Assembly (NCBI GenBank): GCA_030603365.1
Contig: JAUVXV010000004.1
Coordinates: forward strand, 197,569 to 261,568
DNA from: Candidatus Heimdallarchaeota archaeon
GTDB taxonomy: Archaea; Asgardarchaeota; Heimdallarchaeia; Heimdallarchaeales; Heimdallarchaeaceae
Length of the DNA: 64,000 bases
Direction of reading: 5' to 3'
Shown piece after piece: positions 35,787 to 43,911 of this stretch; position 1 is the stretch's first letter, and each line of letters starts with the position of its first letter. Made by a program: the position numbers and the translations under genes. The notes beneath the pieces were generated by a model. That model saw only the letters and a program-made list of their open reading frames with translations. It searched no databases and was not told the origin of the DNA.

Positions 35787-35822
35787 CTTTAAATACAACT
35801 CGAGGTTGAAAATTCAGAGGTG
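35787..35822 (+). promoter_or_regulatory. Promoter and SD of the short RHH gene
   Basis: CTTTAAATAC (35787-35796) is a good archaeal TATA box. A transcript start about 25 bases on would give a leader of roughly 15 bases holding GAGGTG at 35817-35822, just ahead of the ATG at 35830. This supports a gene too short for the ORF track. Confidence 0.5.
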
Positions 35823-35829
35823 TAAAAGA

Positions 35830-35985
35830 ATGAAACTGGTCACAGTACATCTACCGGATGAATTCCTTCATGATCTGGATGAGCTTGTAAGATTAAAACG
35901 ATATCCTAATCGAAGTGAATGTATAAGAGTTGCAATTCGTGATTTATTAAAAGAAGAGATGTGGAATAAGACTAACGCCTTTTAG
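35830..35985 (+). CDS. Short ribbon-helix-helix DNA-binding protein
   Basis: 51 residues, below the cut-off of the ORF track. MKLVTVHLPDEFLHDLDEL forms the strand and first helix, RYPNRSECIRVAIRDLLKEE the turn and second helix. It is a paralogue of the RHH protein at 21659: both share LP-x-EF, LDE, RY-x-x-RSE and the IR-x-A-x-RD pattern, but this one lacks the acidic tail. Its own TATA box and SD are visible. Targets are unknown. Confidence 0.82.
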   Translation: MKLVTVHLPDEFLHDLDELVRLKRYPNRSECIRVAIRDLLKEEMWNKTNAF

Positions 35986-36015
35986 TTCCACTTCTAATTC
36001 TTCTTTATTAGAGTA

Positions 36016-36654
36016 TTAAAAGTGAATTTGAAAAGCTCTAATGAATTTTTCAGATAAAGTTAGATGTGTTCCACCGACTTGTGTTTTTCTCTTTCGAATT
36101 TGTTCAATAACCTCATCGATGTTTCTCACTTCATTTTCGAAAACAGTATAAGCCATACCTGTGTCCTTTACCCGGTGTGCATCTGATCCTCCGGTTATAG
36201 GTAAATTATTCTGCGCTGCCCATTTTCTTGCTTTTTCATTAAAATAATCAAATGGAGAGGAACCATTTAGTGTTTCAACAGTGATATCCTTTAAACCATA
36301 GATCTTTCTTCCAATTCCTTTTCGGGTAAAATCAAAAGGATGGGAAGCGATTGGCAAGCCGTTCAATTCGATAATTCTTTCAACAGTTTCTTCAGTAGAT
36401 AATCCTTTTTTTACAGATTCTTTAATACCCAGTCCAATGATATGACCGCTCTTTGTCGAAATCTCTACTCCTGGTAATATAAGTAATCTATCATCTTTGT
36501 AATTTTGGTGATGAAACTTTGTAGTATTGTGATCTGTAATTGCTAATCCAGATAATTTCATCTGAATTGCTTTTTTTATGATGTCTTTTGGATGACTCTT
36601 ACAATCCCTAGAATAGTGACTATGTGTGTGGAGGTCAAAAGTGTATCTTTTCAT
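36016..36654 (-). CDS. PHP-domain metal-dependent phosphoesterase
   Basis: 212 residues from ATG 36654 (MKRYTFDLHTHSHYS); the track start is a TTG. The PHP metal motifs are DLHTHSHYSRDC, AITDHNT, ILPGVEIST, IASHPFDFTR and GGSDAHRVKDTG. Length suits the small stand-alone PHP phosphatases (TrpH-like) that act on nucleotide or RNA ends. It follows the KH gene and belongs to the aIF1A-Rio1-KH operon. The substrate is not known. Confidence 0.88.
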   Translation of the reverse strand: MKRYTFDLHTHSHYSRDCKSHPKDIIKKAIQMKLSGLAITDHNTTKFHHQNYKDDRLLILPGVEISTKSGHIIGLGIKESVKKGLSTEETVERIIELNGLPIASHPFDFTRKGIGRKIYGLKDITVETLNGSSPFDYFNEKARKWAAQNNLPITGGSDAHRVKDTGMAYTVFENEVRNIDEVIEQIRKRKTQVGGTHLTLSEKFIRAFQIHF

Positions 36655-36671
36655 TTCAGAAGGACCTCTTC

Positions 36672-37325
36672 TCAATCTTGATTATCTTGATCTTCTTCTT
36701 CAAAAATCAGTCTTTCTAGTTCATCAAGATCTGTAATTCCAACTAAATCCTCTTCCTTGTCCTGAGAAACCCACAATTTATCTTTGTCTCCCTTTAAATC
36801 CCTCATTTTCTCTTCTAGATATTTGTATACAGTAGACTGCTTTGAACCGTTTATCAATCTGATAATACCCTCACGTATAATCTGTACTTTTCTTTGTTCT
36901 GAAATTATTCCAACTGTATTTCCAAAAACAGAAAGATAACATCCAGCTGTTTGTTCGATGATATGCCTTGTTCGTCCATTTTTTCCTATGAGTCTCGATT
37001 TTACTTCTCTTAGCGCATTAGGTGATGTTCCAACAAAGTCCCTGAGTTGCAGTAAATCGAATCCAAACCCTGAAATATTTATTTGTAAAGCCTTTTGAGG
37101 ACTAAATCCTCTACCAATTGCTTTAACCATATCTCTAGATTTCCATAAGCTAATTGGATCTTCTAACTCTTCATCTTCAACTATTATAATTACGTCTCCA
37201 CTTTGGCTGTCAACAAGTATTTTTGTATCTGTTAGTTCTTCGATCTTTTTCTTTGTGCTCCCCTTAGGACCGATAAGCACTGCAATTCTTTCCAAAGGAA
37301 TTCGCACGAGAAACTCACTAGGCAT
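36672..37325 (-). CDS. KH-domain pre-rRNA processing protein (Dim2/Pno1-like)
   Basis: 217 residues with two KH domains. The first has IPLERIAVLIGPKGSTKKKIEELT and the second SRLIGKNGRTRHIIEQTAG. The FGFDLLQLRDFVG segment between them is typical of the archaeal Dim2/Pno1/Krr1 family. In eukaryotes Dim2 binds the 3' end of pre-18S rRNA. Here the gene follows rio1, the order usual in archaea. An acidic tail (RLIFEEEDQDNQD) closes the protein. Confidence 0.92.
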   Translation of the reverse strand: MPSEFLVRIPLERIAVLIGPKGSTKKKIEELTDTKILVDSQSGDVIIIVEDEELEDPISLWKSRDMVKAIGRGFSPQKALQINISGFGFDLLQLRDFVGTSPNALREVKSRLIGKNGRTRHIIEQTAGCYLSVFGNTVGIISEQRKVQIIREGIIRLINGSKQSTVYKYLEEKMRDLKGDKDKLWVSQDKEEDLVGITDLDELERLIFEEEDQDNQD

Positions 37326-37335
37326 TTTATCACCA

Positions 37336-38145
37336 TTAAAATTCTATAGACTTTATTTTTGGACTTGGAACTGTTCCAGTTATCTGTTCATAAAGTTCGT
37401 CATTTGGTATAACTTCAACTCTAAGAGAACTAAAATATCTATTTATATTAAGAATATCTCTATACAGAAATACGGGGGCATAAGGGTGCCCTAGAAGTAC
37501 TGATTGAGAAACGTCGATAATAATTGGTTTCTTCTTGTAGAATAGAATGTTATACTCACTTAAATCAGCATGTACCATAGTAGCATCTTCATAAAGCTTG
37601 AAAAAGAAGTCAATAATATTCGAATAAATATTGTTTGGTTTACTAAGATTGACATCTTTGAGAAGAGGGGCTGCTTTTTCTTTCTTACCTATAAATTCCA
37701 TAACTAAAACATTTTTCTCAACTATAATAGGAACAGGGACTCTGATTTTTGCATTGTTCATGCGTTTTAGATTTTTATATTCTTTTCTCGCCCAAGTGTA
37801 AATAAAGGAATAAGTGCCTTTTTTATACCCTTTAAATCGTGGATCTCCTTCAACATACATCCAGTTTCTCTTGAATTCAGCTGTTGTGGTACGGTAGATT
37901 TTAATCGCTAACTCTTCTTTTTTATAACCAACACCATGATACACGTTAGCCTCTTTTCCAGTTGAAACACAAAAACCGATGTCTTTGATAATCCCTTTAT
38001 TCATAAGTTTAACAATTAACATACTAGTTTGAAAATCGAACACACTCTCAATTACTTTAAGGGTATCCCTATCTTTTTCGCGGATACGCTGTTTATCTAT
38101 TTTGTCATCTATTCTGCCAATTTCTTTGTCTGACATTGCCTTCAC
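37336..38145 (-). CDS. Rio1-type atypical serine kinase
   Basis: 269 residues. The N-terminal winged region is followed by the RIO kinase core: STGKEANVYHG (P-loop), LAIKIYRTT (lysine), FKGYKKGTYSF (flexible loop, Rio1 type), HADLSEYNILFY (catalytic loop) and IIDVSQSV (metal aspartate). Rio1 acts in the last steps of small-subunit maturation. Two starts are possible (MKAMSDK). A TATA-like site lies about 70 bases upstream, so it may be expressed apart from aIF1A. Confidence 0.94.
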   Translation of the reverse strand: MKAMSDKEIGRIDDKIDKQRIREKDRDTLKVIESVFDFQTSMLIVKLMNKGIIKDIGFCVSTGKEANVYHGVGYKKEELAIKIYRTTTAEFKRNWMYVEGDPRFKGYKKGTYSFIYTWARKEYKNLKRMNNAKIRVPVPIIVEKNVLVMEFIGKKEKAAPLLKDVNLSKPNNIYSNIIDFFFKLYEDATMVHADLSEYNILFYKKKPIIIDVSQSVLLGHPYAPVFLYRDILNINRYFSSLRVEVIPNDELYEQITGTVPSPKIKSIEF

Positions 38146-38208
38146 TGAAATTTATTTTGAGAGTGAGTTTTCGTTTACATAGAGTAAATAATCTAGGGGG
38201 CGATTGAA

Positions 38209-38223
38209 CGTTATATACCTTAA
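38209..38223 (-). promoter_or_regulatory. TATA-like promoter for the rio1 operon
   Basis: On the minus strand the sequence reads TAAGGTATATAACGT, a TATA element with a purine-rich BRE-like start. It lies in the 146-base gap between aIF1A and rio1 and would start transcription about 40 bases before the rio1 ATG. Confidence 0.4.
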
Positions 38224-38291
38224 AACAATATCATATAGAAGCTAAATAAGACTATTGTTGAAGCTTAAAGACAAGTGTAAAGATATTAATC

Positions 38292-38663
38292 TTACAGTAC
38301 AAAATCTTCAGGAATATGCTTGTTATTAACTAGCCATCTTACTTCATTCCTACGGAAGCGATGTACGAGTTCACCTTTTGCATCTGGATTCATCCCATAA
38401 AATGGCATGATGATTACTATATCCCCTATTCTGCACCATAGTCTCTTTCTATACTTTCCTGGAATTCTTATTTGTCTTGTAAATCCATCTAGACACTTAA
38501 CAAGAAGAATACTTGCACCTAAAATTTGGAGAACAATACCGAATATCTCTCCTTCCTTTGGAAGTTGAGCTCTGATTGCATCGGAGTCTGCAATAACCCA
38601 GTCTTTTGCTCCGGTTCCTTTTGGTCTTTTTCTTGGCTTTGTCGGTCTTTTCCTATTGCTCAA
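38292..38663 (-). CDS. Translation initiation factor aIF1A
   Basis: 123 residues with the S1/OB fold of eIF1A. Landmarks are a basic N-terminus (RKRPTKPRKRPKGTGAKD), EGEIFGIVLQILGAS, VKCLDGFTRQIRIPGKYRKRLWCRIGDIVII and the ending HRFRRNEVRWLVNN. It promotes 30S subunit scanning/initiation steps. It is divergent from aIF2-beta, from which about 130 bases separate it. Confidence 0.95.
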   Translation of the reverse strand: MSNRKRPTKPRKRPKGTGAKDWVIADSDAIRAQLPKEGEIFGIVLQILGASILLVKCLDGFTRQIRIPGKYRKRLWCRIGDIVIIMPFYGMNPDAKGELVHRFRRNEVRWLVNNKHIPEDFVL

Positions 38664-38794
38664 ACGCTAACCTCAATTTAGAGAACTAACTTAGGTTAAA
38701 ATAGTTTTTGATTAAAGGAATTCTCAAACATTTTAAAACATCCAGAACGAAACAAACAAAAAGGATAGAATGAAGAAAGGTTTGAGGTACAGAA

Positions 38795-39205
38795 ATGGAC
38801 TATAAAGACTTATACGATAGAGCTAGAAATCAACTTCCTGAGAAAGTATTTGAACAATCAAGATTAGAAATTCCTAAAATAAGCTCAGTAATTGAAGGAA
38901 ATAAAACCTTTATCGTAAATATTAGAGATGTTTTAACTACAATCAATAGAGAAGCTAATCATTTTCTTAAATTCTTTGCAGGAGAGTTAGCAACATCTGT
39001 TACTATGGAAGGAGTAAGGGCAGTTTTTGCAGGAAAACATGCAAAAGTAACACTTCAGAATCTATTAGAGCGATATGTCAAAGAATATGTTATCTGTGGT
39101 GAATGCAGTAAACCAGATACAGTTCTTGTCACCGAAGTTCGTATTCTAAGGAAGAGATGCGATGCTTGTGGAGCTTCTATGGCAGTAAAACCTCTAAGAA
39201 AGTAA
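38795..39205 (+). CDS. Translation initiation factor aIF2 subunit beta
   Basis: 136 residues: a helical N-terminal part (DYKDLYDRARNQLPEKVFE), the core domain (NHFLKFFAGELATSVTMEG, KHAKVTLQNLLERYVKEYVIC) and a C4 zinc ribbon (CGECSKPDT and RCDACGA). It is part of the heterotrimeric aIF2 that brings initiator tRNA to the ribosome. It starts the aIF2-beta, DUF424, NMD3 cluster that is conserved among archaea. Confidence 0.95.
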   Translation: MDYKDLYDRARNQLPEKVFEQSRLEIPKISSVIEGNKTFIVNIRDVLTTINREANHFLKFFAGELATSVTMEGVRAVFAGKHAKVTLQNLLERYVKEYVICGECSKPDTVLVTEVRILRKRCDACGASMAVKPLRK

Positions 39206-39229
39206 TATGTAAAAAGAGTGTGCATTCAT

Positions 39230-39547
39230 ATGACTGATTTCTTTATGAAAATAATAGAGCATCCAAGAGAGAAACTCATAGCAGCTTGTGATAAAGAAAT
39301 CATAGATTTAGAGCTGCTTTTTAATGGAGTTAAAATTAAAGCAAGTTCCACGTTCTATGGTAAAGAACTCGTAACAGAAAAAGAATTTTTAGACGCAGTT
39401 AAATACTGTACCTCAGCTAATGTAATTGGAATTAAAATTGTAAAACTACTAGTAAAGAATCGAATGATACACCAGGATGCCGTTTTGTGGATTGAACATC
39501 CTGATGATAAGAAGAAGAAGATCGGTCATGCGATTCTAATAACTTGA
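39230..39547 (+). CDS. DUF424 family protein
   Basis: 105 residues from ATG 39230; the track begins at GTG 39218. MKIIEHPREKLIAACDKEIIDLEL, the FYGKELVTEKEFLDAVKYC stretch and the long ANVIGIKIV helix are the DUF424 profile. The family sits between aIF2-beta and NMD3 in many archaea and is thought to be linked to translation or ribosome maturation, but has no proven role. The genomic place here is as expected. Confidence 0.88.
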   Translation: MTDFFMKIIEHPREKLIAACDKEIIDLELLFNGVKIKASSTFYGKELVTEKEFLDAVKYCTSANVIGIKIVKLLVKNRMIHQDAVLWIEHPDDKKKKIGHAILIT

Positions 39548-39593
39548 AGATACAAATGCTTATTTTACTGTAAGGGAAGGAATTTACTAGAAG

Positions 39594-40700
39594 GTGATTA
39601 AAATTTCGCAAAGAGGTCGTTTTTGTGCAGTATGTGGAACCATAACTGGTCCTTTCTTAAACAATCTTTGCGAGACGTGTTATAAAAAAGAACATCCCTT
39701 GGATATTGAAATTATTAAAATAATTAATGTAGAAATTTGTCCTTTATGTGGAAATCTAAAAATACAAGGAACTAATATATCTACATGGAATAAAGAAGAA
39801 GGGTTAGAATCTATAGTCCGTGAGGTTGTTAGAAGGGCTATTATGGAAAAAATTCAAACAGAATTATTTTATGATTGCGAGTTCGAAGATACCATAGAAG
39901 AAGATAAAATTATGAACTATGGAGTAAAAGAATTTGAGATTCGAACAACTATAACAGCAACTCCATTTGAAGAGTTCTCTAATTTTGAAAAGGAATTCAT
40001 AACAAGGATAAAATTACTTCGAATGAGCTGTGGGGAGTGTTCTAAATACAAATCAGGTTATTTTGAAGGTATTTTGCAAATCAGGGCAGATAATAGAAAA
40101 TTATACGAACGAGAAGTAGAAAGATTAGAAAGTCATATTGAAAAGATAATGGAAAGATATGCAGAATCTAATATGATGTATTTACTTGATTTTGAAATAG
40201 ATCAAGATGGAATAACCTGTAAAACTAGTACAAAATATCTCGCTGAAACTCTTGCTAGAGAAATAAAGAGCATTACAGCTGGAAAGTTATCTGTTGCTTA
40301 TGAATTGAAAACTATGGCGCGGGATGGTACTGATGTTTATCAAAACACCTACCTAGTTAGACTGCCACAATATACTGCTGGAGATATAGTTGAATTTGAA
40401 CGTATTTTTTGGGTTGTAAAACACATATCTGAAACAAAAATCAGATTAGAATCACTTGAAAATCGTGAGATAAAGAATTTTGCCAGAAAGATAGTTAAAG
40501 ACCGTGGATTAAAAAAAAGCGATTCAGTTGTGAGTCGTGAGTATATGTTTGTTTCCTCTGATGGAATCAATGCCGTAATTATGGCCTTAGATAACTATGA
40601 GAATTATGATGATGTGTTAAAGCGCTTACCACTAAACAAGGTAGCAGGAGATAACATCAAAGGATTCATCTATGAGGACAAAAACTACTATCTGGAATAG
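39594..40700 (+). CDS. NMD3-like ribosome export/biogenesis protein
   Basis: 368 residues from GTG 39594. The N-terminal zinc region has FCAVCGTITGPFLNNLCETCY and CPLCGNLKI, then CGECSKYKSGYFEGILQIR, the core NMD3 motif. Two OB/SH3-like domains follow up to the C-terminus. In eukaryotes NMD3 is the adaptor for export of the large subunit; the archaeal version, lacking nuclear signals, likely acts in late 50S maturation. Its place after DUF424 is conserved. Confidence 0.93.
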   Translation: MIKISQRGRFCAVCGTITGPFLNNLCETCYKKEHPLDIEIIKIINVEICPLCGNLKIQGTNISTWNKEEGLESIVREVVRRAIMEKIQTELFYDCEFEDTIEEDKIMNYGVKEFEIRTTITATPFEEFSNFEKEFITRIKLLRMSCGECSKYKSGYFEGILQIRADNRKLYEREVERLESHIEKIMERYAESNMMYLLDFEIDQDGITCKTSTKYLAETLAREIKSITAGKLSVAYELKTMARDGTDVYQNTYLVRLPQYTAGDIVEFERIFWVVKHISETKIRLESLENREIKNFARKIVKDRGLKKSDSVVSREYMFVSSDGINAVIMALDNYENYDDVLKRLPLNKVAGDNIKGFIYEDKNYYLE

Positions 40701-40769
40701 AAACTTACTAGACTTCTGTAAATCAGATAACTTTTTTACTTATTCATTTTCATTTCTTTTTGACTATAA

Positions 40770-42560
40770 ATGACACAAGAAGACATTGCTTGGGATTTAA
40801 GTGAAATGTTCAAAGGAGCAGAAGATCCCCAAATAGATGAATCAATGAAGGATTTAGATAAGAGGTCGGAGGAACTTAGCTCAAGATATAAGGGAAAAAT
40901 AAATACCTCTGATTTCACACCTGCAGATTTACTTGAACTTTTTCAGAAACAAGAACTGTTTATGTCCGATCTTTTTGAGTTAAGCCAATTTGCACGATTA
41001 TCTTTTGCAGGTAATATGACTAAAACAGAATACAAAACACTTCAGAACAAAGCAGAAGAATATACAACTAAAATAAGGAAGAAAATTACTTTTCTGGATT
41101 TAGAAATCAGTAAGTATGTTTATGAACATGACAATGTTTTACAAAATCCCATTCTGACCAATTACAAACACTCACTCGAAAGAATAAAGCGAGCATATCC
41201 TCATCAATTGACAGAAATTGAAGAACAAATTATATTAGAAAAAGATCAACACGGTATTGTAGCGTGGCAACAACTGCAATCAAAATGGTTGAACACACGC
41301 AAATTCAATGTGGAAGTGGAAGGAGAACTCAAAGTTTTAACTTACGGAGAAGCTAATGGTTTACTTGGTCATCCTGATAAGGCTACAAGGACTTCAGCTA
41401 ATAAAGCAATTTATGGTTCATTAGGTAGGGATCAAGAAATATTCTCCTCTGCCATGAAAAGCATCTGTGGAGATTGGATGAAGATTTCAGAAAGAAGAAA
41501 ATATGATTCTCCAATGCATCAGAGTTTAATTGCTAATGATGTTGATAAACAAACTATTGACAACCTTATGGTCGCAATAGAAGAACATGTGGAAATTTAT
41601 CGAAGATATCTGCGACTAAAAGCAAAATTACTTGATTTACCAAAACTAGGGTGTGAAGATGTGGTTGCACCTCTTCCAGACTCTCCAAATATTAAGTACA
41701 CTTGGGAACAAGCTCAAGATATAATACTAGAAGCTTATGGTAATTTTGATGAGGGTTTCCATTCGACTGTAAAGGATATGTTTGACCGTAATCATATTGA
41801 TGCAAGTCCTAGATTTGGGAAAAGAAATGGTGCGTTTTGCTCAACTTGGTATAATGGAAAAACCTCGTATATTTTACAGACCTTTACAGGAGCTTTATCT
41901 AATATTTACACTCTAGCTCATGAACTAGGACATGCTGTACATGGATACTTAGTCACAAGAGAACAGACTTTCAACAACACTCGCTATCCAATGGTAATAG
42001 CTGAAGTAGCTTCTATCTTCGGAGAGTTACTAGTTACAGATCTTCTATTATCAAAAGCTAAGTCAAACGAAGAGAAAAAGGCTATTTTGAGTAGGGTTTT
42101 AGATGGTGCAGGGATGGCTACTTTTCAAGTAAGTGCAAGAGTTTGGTTTGAGCAGAGCATGTATGAAGCAATAAAAGATGGAAAACTTTTGGATGGAAAA
42201 ACAATTTCAAAACTTTGGACTACTGCAAGAGACAGAATTTATGGAGACGAGGTGGAATGGTTTGAAGAGATGGACTGGGAATGGTCTATGAAACCTCATT
42301 ATTATAAATCTAATTTCAGGTTCTACAACTATCCCTATGTTTTTGCTCAAATGTTTGTTTATGCTATGTACCAATTATATCTTGAAGAAGGAGAAGGTTT
42401 CATTCCAAAATTGAAAGAAATCCTCGAATCTGGCAGCAGCAAATCACCAAAGGAATTTGGAGAGATAATGGGATTAGATATTACTCAACCTAATTTCTGG
42501 AAGTTAGGATTAAAGCAATACGAAAGATTTGTAGATGAACTAGAAAAAATAGTCAGTTGA
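40770..42560 (+). CDS. pepF: M3-family oligoendopeptidase F
   Basis: 596 residues. The zinc site is TLAHELGHAVHGYL with the third ligand in the helix around MVIAEVASIFGE. The N-terminal 180 residues are the helical cap of the M3B group, and the C-terminus ends LGLKQYERFVDELEKIV. It is a cytoplasmic peptidase cutting short peptides. It stands alone with about 70 bases on the left and 45 on the right. Confidence 0.94.
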   Translation: MTQEDIAWDLSEMFKGAEDPQIDESMKDLDKRSEELSSRYKGKINTSDFTPADLLELFQKQELFMSDLFELSQFARLSFAGNMTKTEYKTLQNKAEEYTTKIRKKITFLDLEISKYVYEHDNVLQNPILTNYKHSLERIKRAYPHQLTEIEEQIILEKDQHGIVAWQQLQSKWLNTRKFNVEVEGELKVLTYGEANGLLGHPDKATRTSANKAIYGSLGRDQEIFSSAMKSICGDWMKISERRKYDSPMHQSLIANDVDKQTIDNLMVAIEEHVEIYRRYLRLKAKLLDLPKLGCEDVVAPLPDSPNIKYTWEQAQDIILEAYGNFDEGFHSTVKDMFDRNHIDASPRFGKRNGAFCSTWYNGKTSYILQTFTGALSNIYTLAHELGHAVHGYLVTREQTFNNTRYPMVIAEVASIFGELLVTDLLLSKAKSNEEKKAILSRVLDGAGMATFQVSARVWFEQSMYEAIKDGKLLDGKTISKLWTTARDRIYGDEVEWFEEMDWEWSMKPHYYKSNFRFYNYPYVFAQMFVYAMYQLYLEEGEGFIPKLKEILESGSSKSPKEFGEIMGLDITQPNFWKLGLKQYERFVDELEKIVS

Positions 42561-42606
42561 AATACTATAATCACTTGTATGATTAAGAATGTGATGTGAA
42601 ACAATT

Positions 42607-43239
42607 ATGAAGTTAAAAGAACTGTATTTTATTCAAAAGAAAGATATAGAAAAAGCTACTGAAGTATTAATACGAGCTTTTCATGAAGATCCGCTAATTC
42701 AACTAATTTATCCAGATCCTTTGGAGAGAAAGAGATATTCCTCAGTTCTGTGGAAATTCATGATAAGAGATGGAATAACTTACGGGGAAGTTTATTCCCC
42801 TACAAGTAAAATAGAAGGAGTAGCAAAGTGGTTGCCTCCAGGAAAAGAACATATGGGAATATGGAGAACAATCAGAAGTGGGGGGTTAAAAATGGGTGTT
42901 GCTCTTGCAAAACAGAAGGATGAACGAAAACTTCCCCCTAGAAAAATTCAAGAAATTACAGATTATATTTTACAATCTCATAAAGAATTAATGAAAGAAC
43001 CTCACTGGTATTTGGCAAATATAGGTGTAGACCCAGATCATCAAGGAAAAGGATATGGTAGCAAGTTAATCAAACCTATGTTAGAAAGAATAGAAAAAGA
43101 AGGATACTCTGTATTTCTCGAAACAAACTTCGAAGGAAATGTGAGTTTATATGAACATCTAGGTTTTGAATTAGTAGATGAAATGAAAATTCCTGAAACA
43201 GAAATAATAAACTGGGCTATGATTAAGAAGATTGAATAA
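42607..43239 (+). CDS. GNAT-family acetyltransferase
   Basis: 210 residues. The acetyl-CoA-binding part is VDPDHQGKGYGSKLIKPMLER, followed by the LYEHLGFELVDE strand-helix ending. The N-terminal half (DIEKATEVLIRAFHEDPLIQLIYPDP) resembles the group of GNATs seen beside antibiotic and fungal toxin resistance genes, but the substrate is unknown. It precedes tRNA-Trp. Confidence 0.87.
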   Translation: MKLKELYFIQKKDIEKATEVLIRAFHEDPLIQLIYPDPLERKRYSSVLWKFMIRDGITYGEVYSPTSKIEGVAKWLPPGKEHMGIWRTIRSGGLKMGVALAKQKDERKLPPRKIQEITDYILQSHKELMKEPHWYLANIGVDPDHQGKGYGSKLIKPMLERIEKEGYSVFLETNFEGNVSLYEHLGFELVDEMKIPETEIINWAMIKKIE

Positions 43240-43297
43240 GCAATAGAATAAAGAAAACCTTAAAAGAACATAAACGAGAAAAAATCGAGCACTGGTC

Positions 43298-43406
43298 GGG
43301 GACTTGGCTCAGTCCGGTAGAGTGGTTGGCTCCAGAGAACATTGCTTAGGCAATGACCACCGAAGAAACCAATTGGTCGGGTGTTCAAATCACCCAGTCC
43401 CCACCA
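43298..43406 (+). tRNA. tRNA-Trp (CCA) with a 32-base intron
   Basis: A full cloverleaf can be drawn: acceptor GGGGACT/AGTCCCC, D-stem GCTC/GAGT with GG in the loop, anticodon stem GTTGG/CCAAT with loop CTCCAGA and T-arm GGGTG-TTCAAAT-CACCC. The discriminator is A (43403), followed by an encoded CCA (43404-43406). An intron of 32 bases (43336-43367) interrupts the loop after position 37, the canonical archaeal site. Within it ATTGC-TTAG-GCAAT makes the hairpin expected of a bulge-helix-bulge. The intron is too short to hold the C/D guide RNA found in many euryarchaeal tRNA-Trp introns. Confidence 0.95.
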
Positions 43407-43411
43407 ATAAC

Positions 43412-43438
43412 ACTTATTTTTTAGAACTGTTTACAGTT
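43412..43438 (+). terminator. T-run terminator after tRNA-Trp
   Basis: TTATTTTTT begins about 7 bases after the tRNA CCA, followed by the small hairpin AACTG-TTTA-CAGTT (43425-43438). A T-run fits intrinsic termination in archaea. Confidence 0.5.
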
Positions 43439-43450
43439 AGTTAAGTGCAT

Positions 43451-43567
43451 TCAAAATAGCTCTCAAAATGTATCTTGGTGAGTGATGATTTCAAATTGGT
43501 TAGATGATAAATATGATTCATCTCTGGAGAAATGAGCTCAACTAATACATGAGAAAAGCTATTTTGA
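43451..43567. repeat. Long inverted repeat, possible structured RNA
   Basis: TCAAAATAGCT (43451-43461) pairs perfectly with AGCTATTTTGA (43557-43567). Inside it CTC pairs with GAG and ATGTAT (43468-43473) with ATACAT (43545-43550), separated by AAA bulges on alternate sides, giving about 20 base pairs around a loop of about 70. The loop holds a second short hairpin (TCATCTC/GAGAAATGA) and two GATGAT motifs. It fills the 150-base gap between tRNA-Trp and a minus-strand gene. No known RNA family was recognised. Confidence 0.4.
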
Positions 43568-43588
43568 TTTCTACTTTTCATACATTAG

Positions 43589-43849
43589 TTATTCCACAAA
43601 AATCTTTTCACAACATTTCACAAAAGAATAAGGCATTTTTCTCTTTTCAGTATCTATCTCCCACATATAGCTGACATATTCTTGTAGTTCCTTTGGTAAT
43701 AGTTTGAAAAGAGGAGCTAGTAGAGAATAACCTATTTTTCTTTGTATAATATCATCTGCCTCTAGAAAAACTACAGCATATTTGTAACAGGGAAATTTAT
43801 CCTTGATTTCTTCTGATTCTAATATCTGCTTAGAAGCTTCTTCTTTCAT
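43589..43849 (-). CDS. Small hypothetical protein
   Basis: 86 residues, no recognised family. Predicted mixed helix/strand with an amphipathic middle (YSLLAPLFKLLPKELQEYV) and two adjacent cysteines near the end (VKCCEKIF). No signal peptide. It has its own start about 60 bases after the GNAT gene upstream. It is short but shows neighbour-like codon use, and its stop is next to the inverted repeat. Confidence 0.5.
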   Translation of the reverse strand: MKEEASKQILESEEIKDKFPCYKYAVVFLEADDIIQRKIGYSLLAPLFKLLPKELQEYVSYMWEIDTEKRKMPYSFVKCCEKIFVE

Positions 43850-43911
43850 CTACTATTAAATCTTAAAAATAGTATTTAAAGACAAAAGAAGTTAATCAGA
43901 TTATCTAAAGA

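Noticed and set aside
43478-43530. C/D-box guide RNA from the two GATGAT motifs
   Set aside because: No CTGA D or D' box is present at the needed spacing, so a classical C/D RNA is not supported. The inverted repeat is kept as a separate finding.
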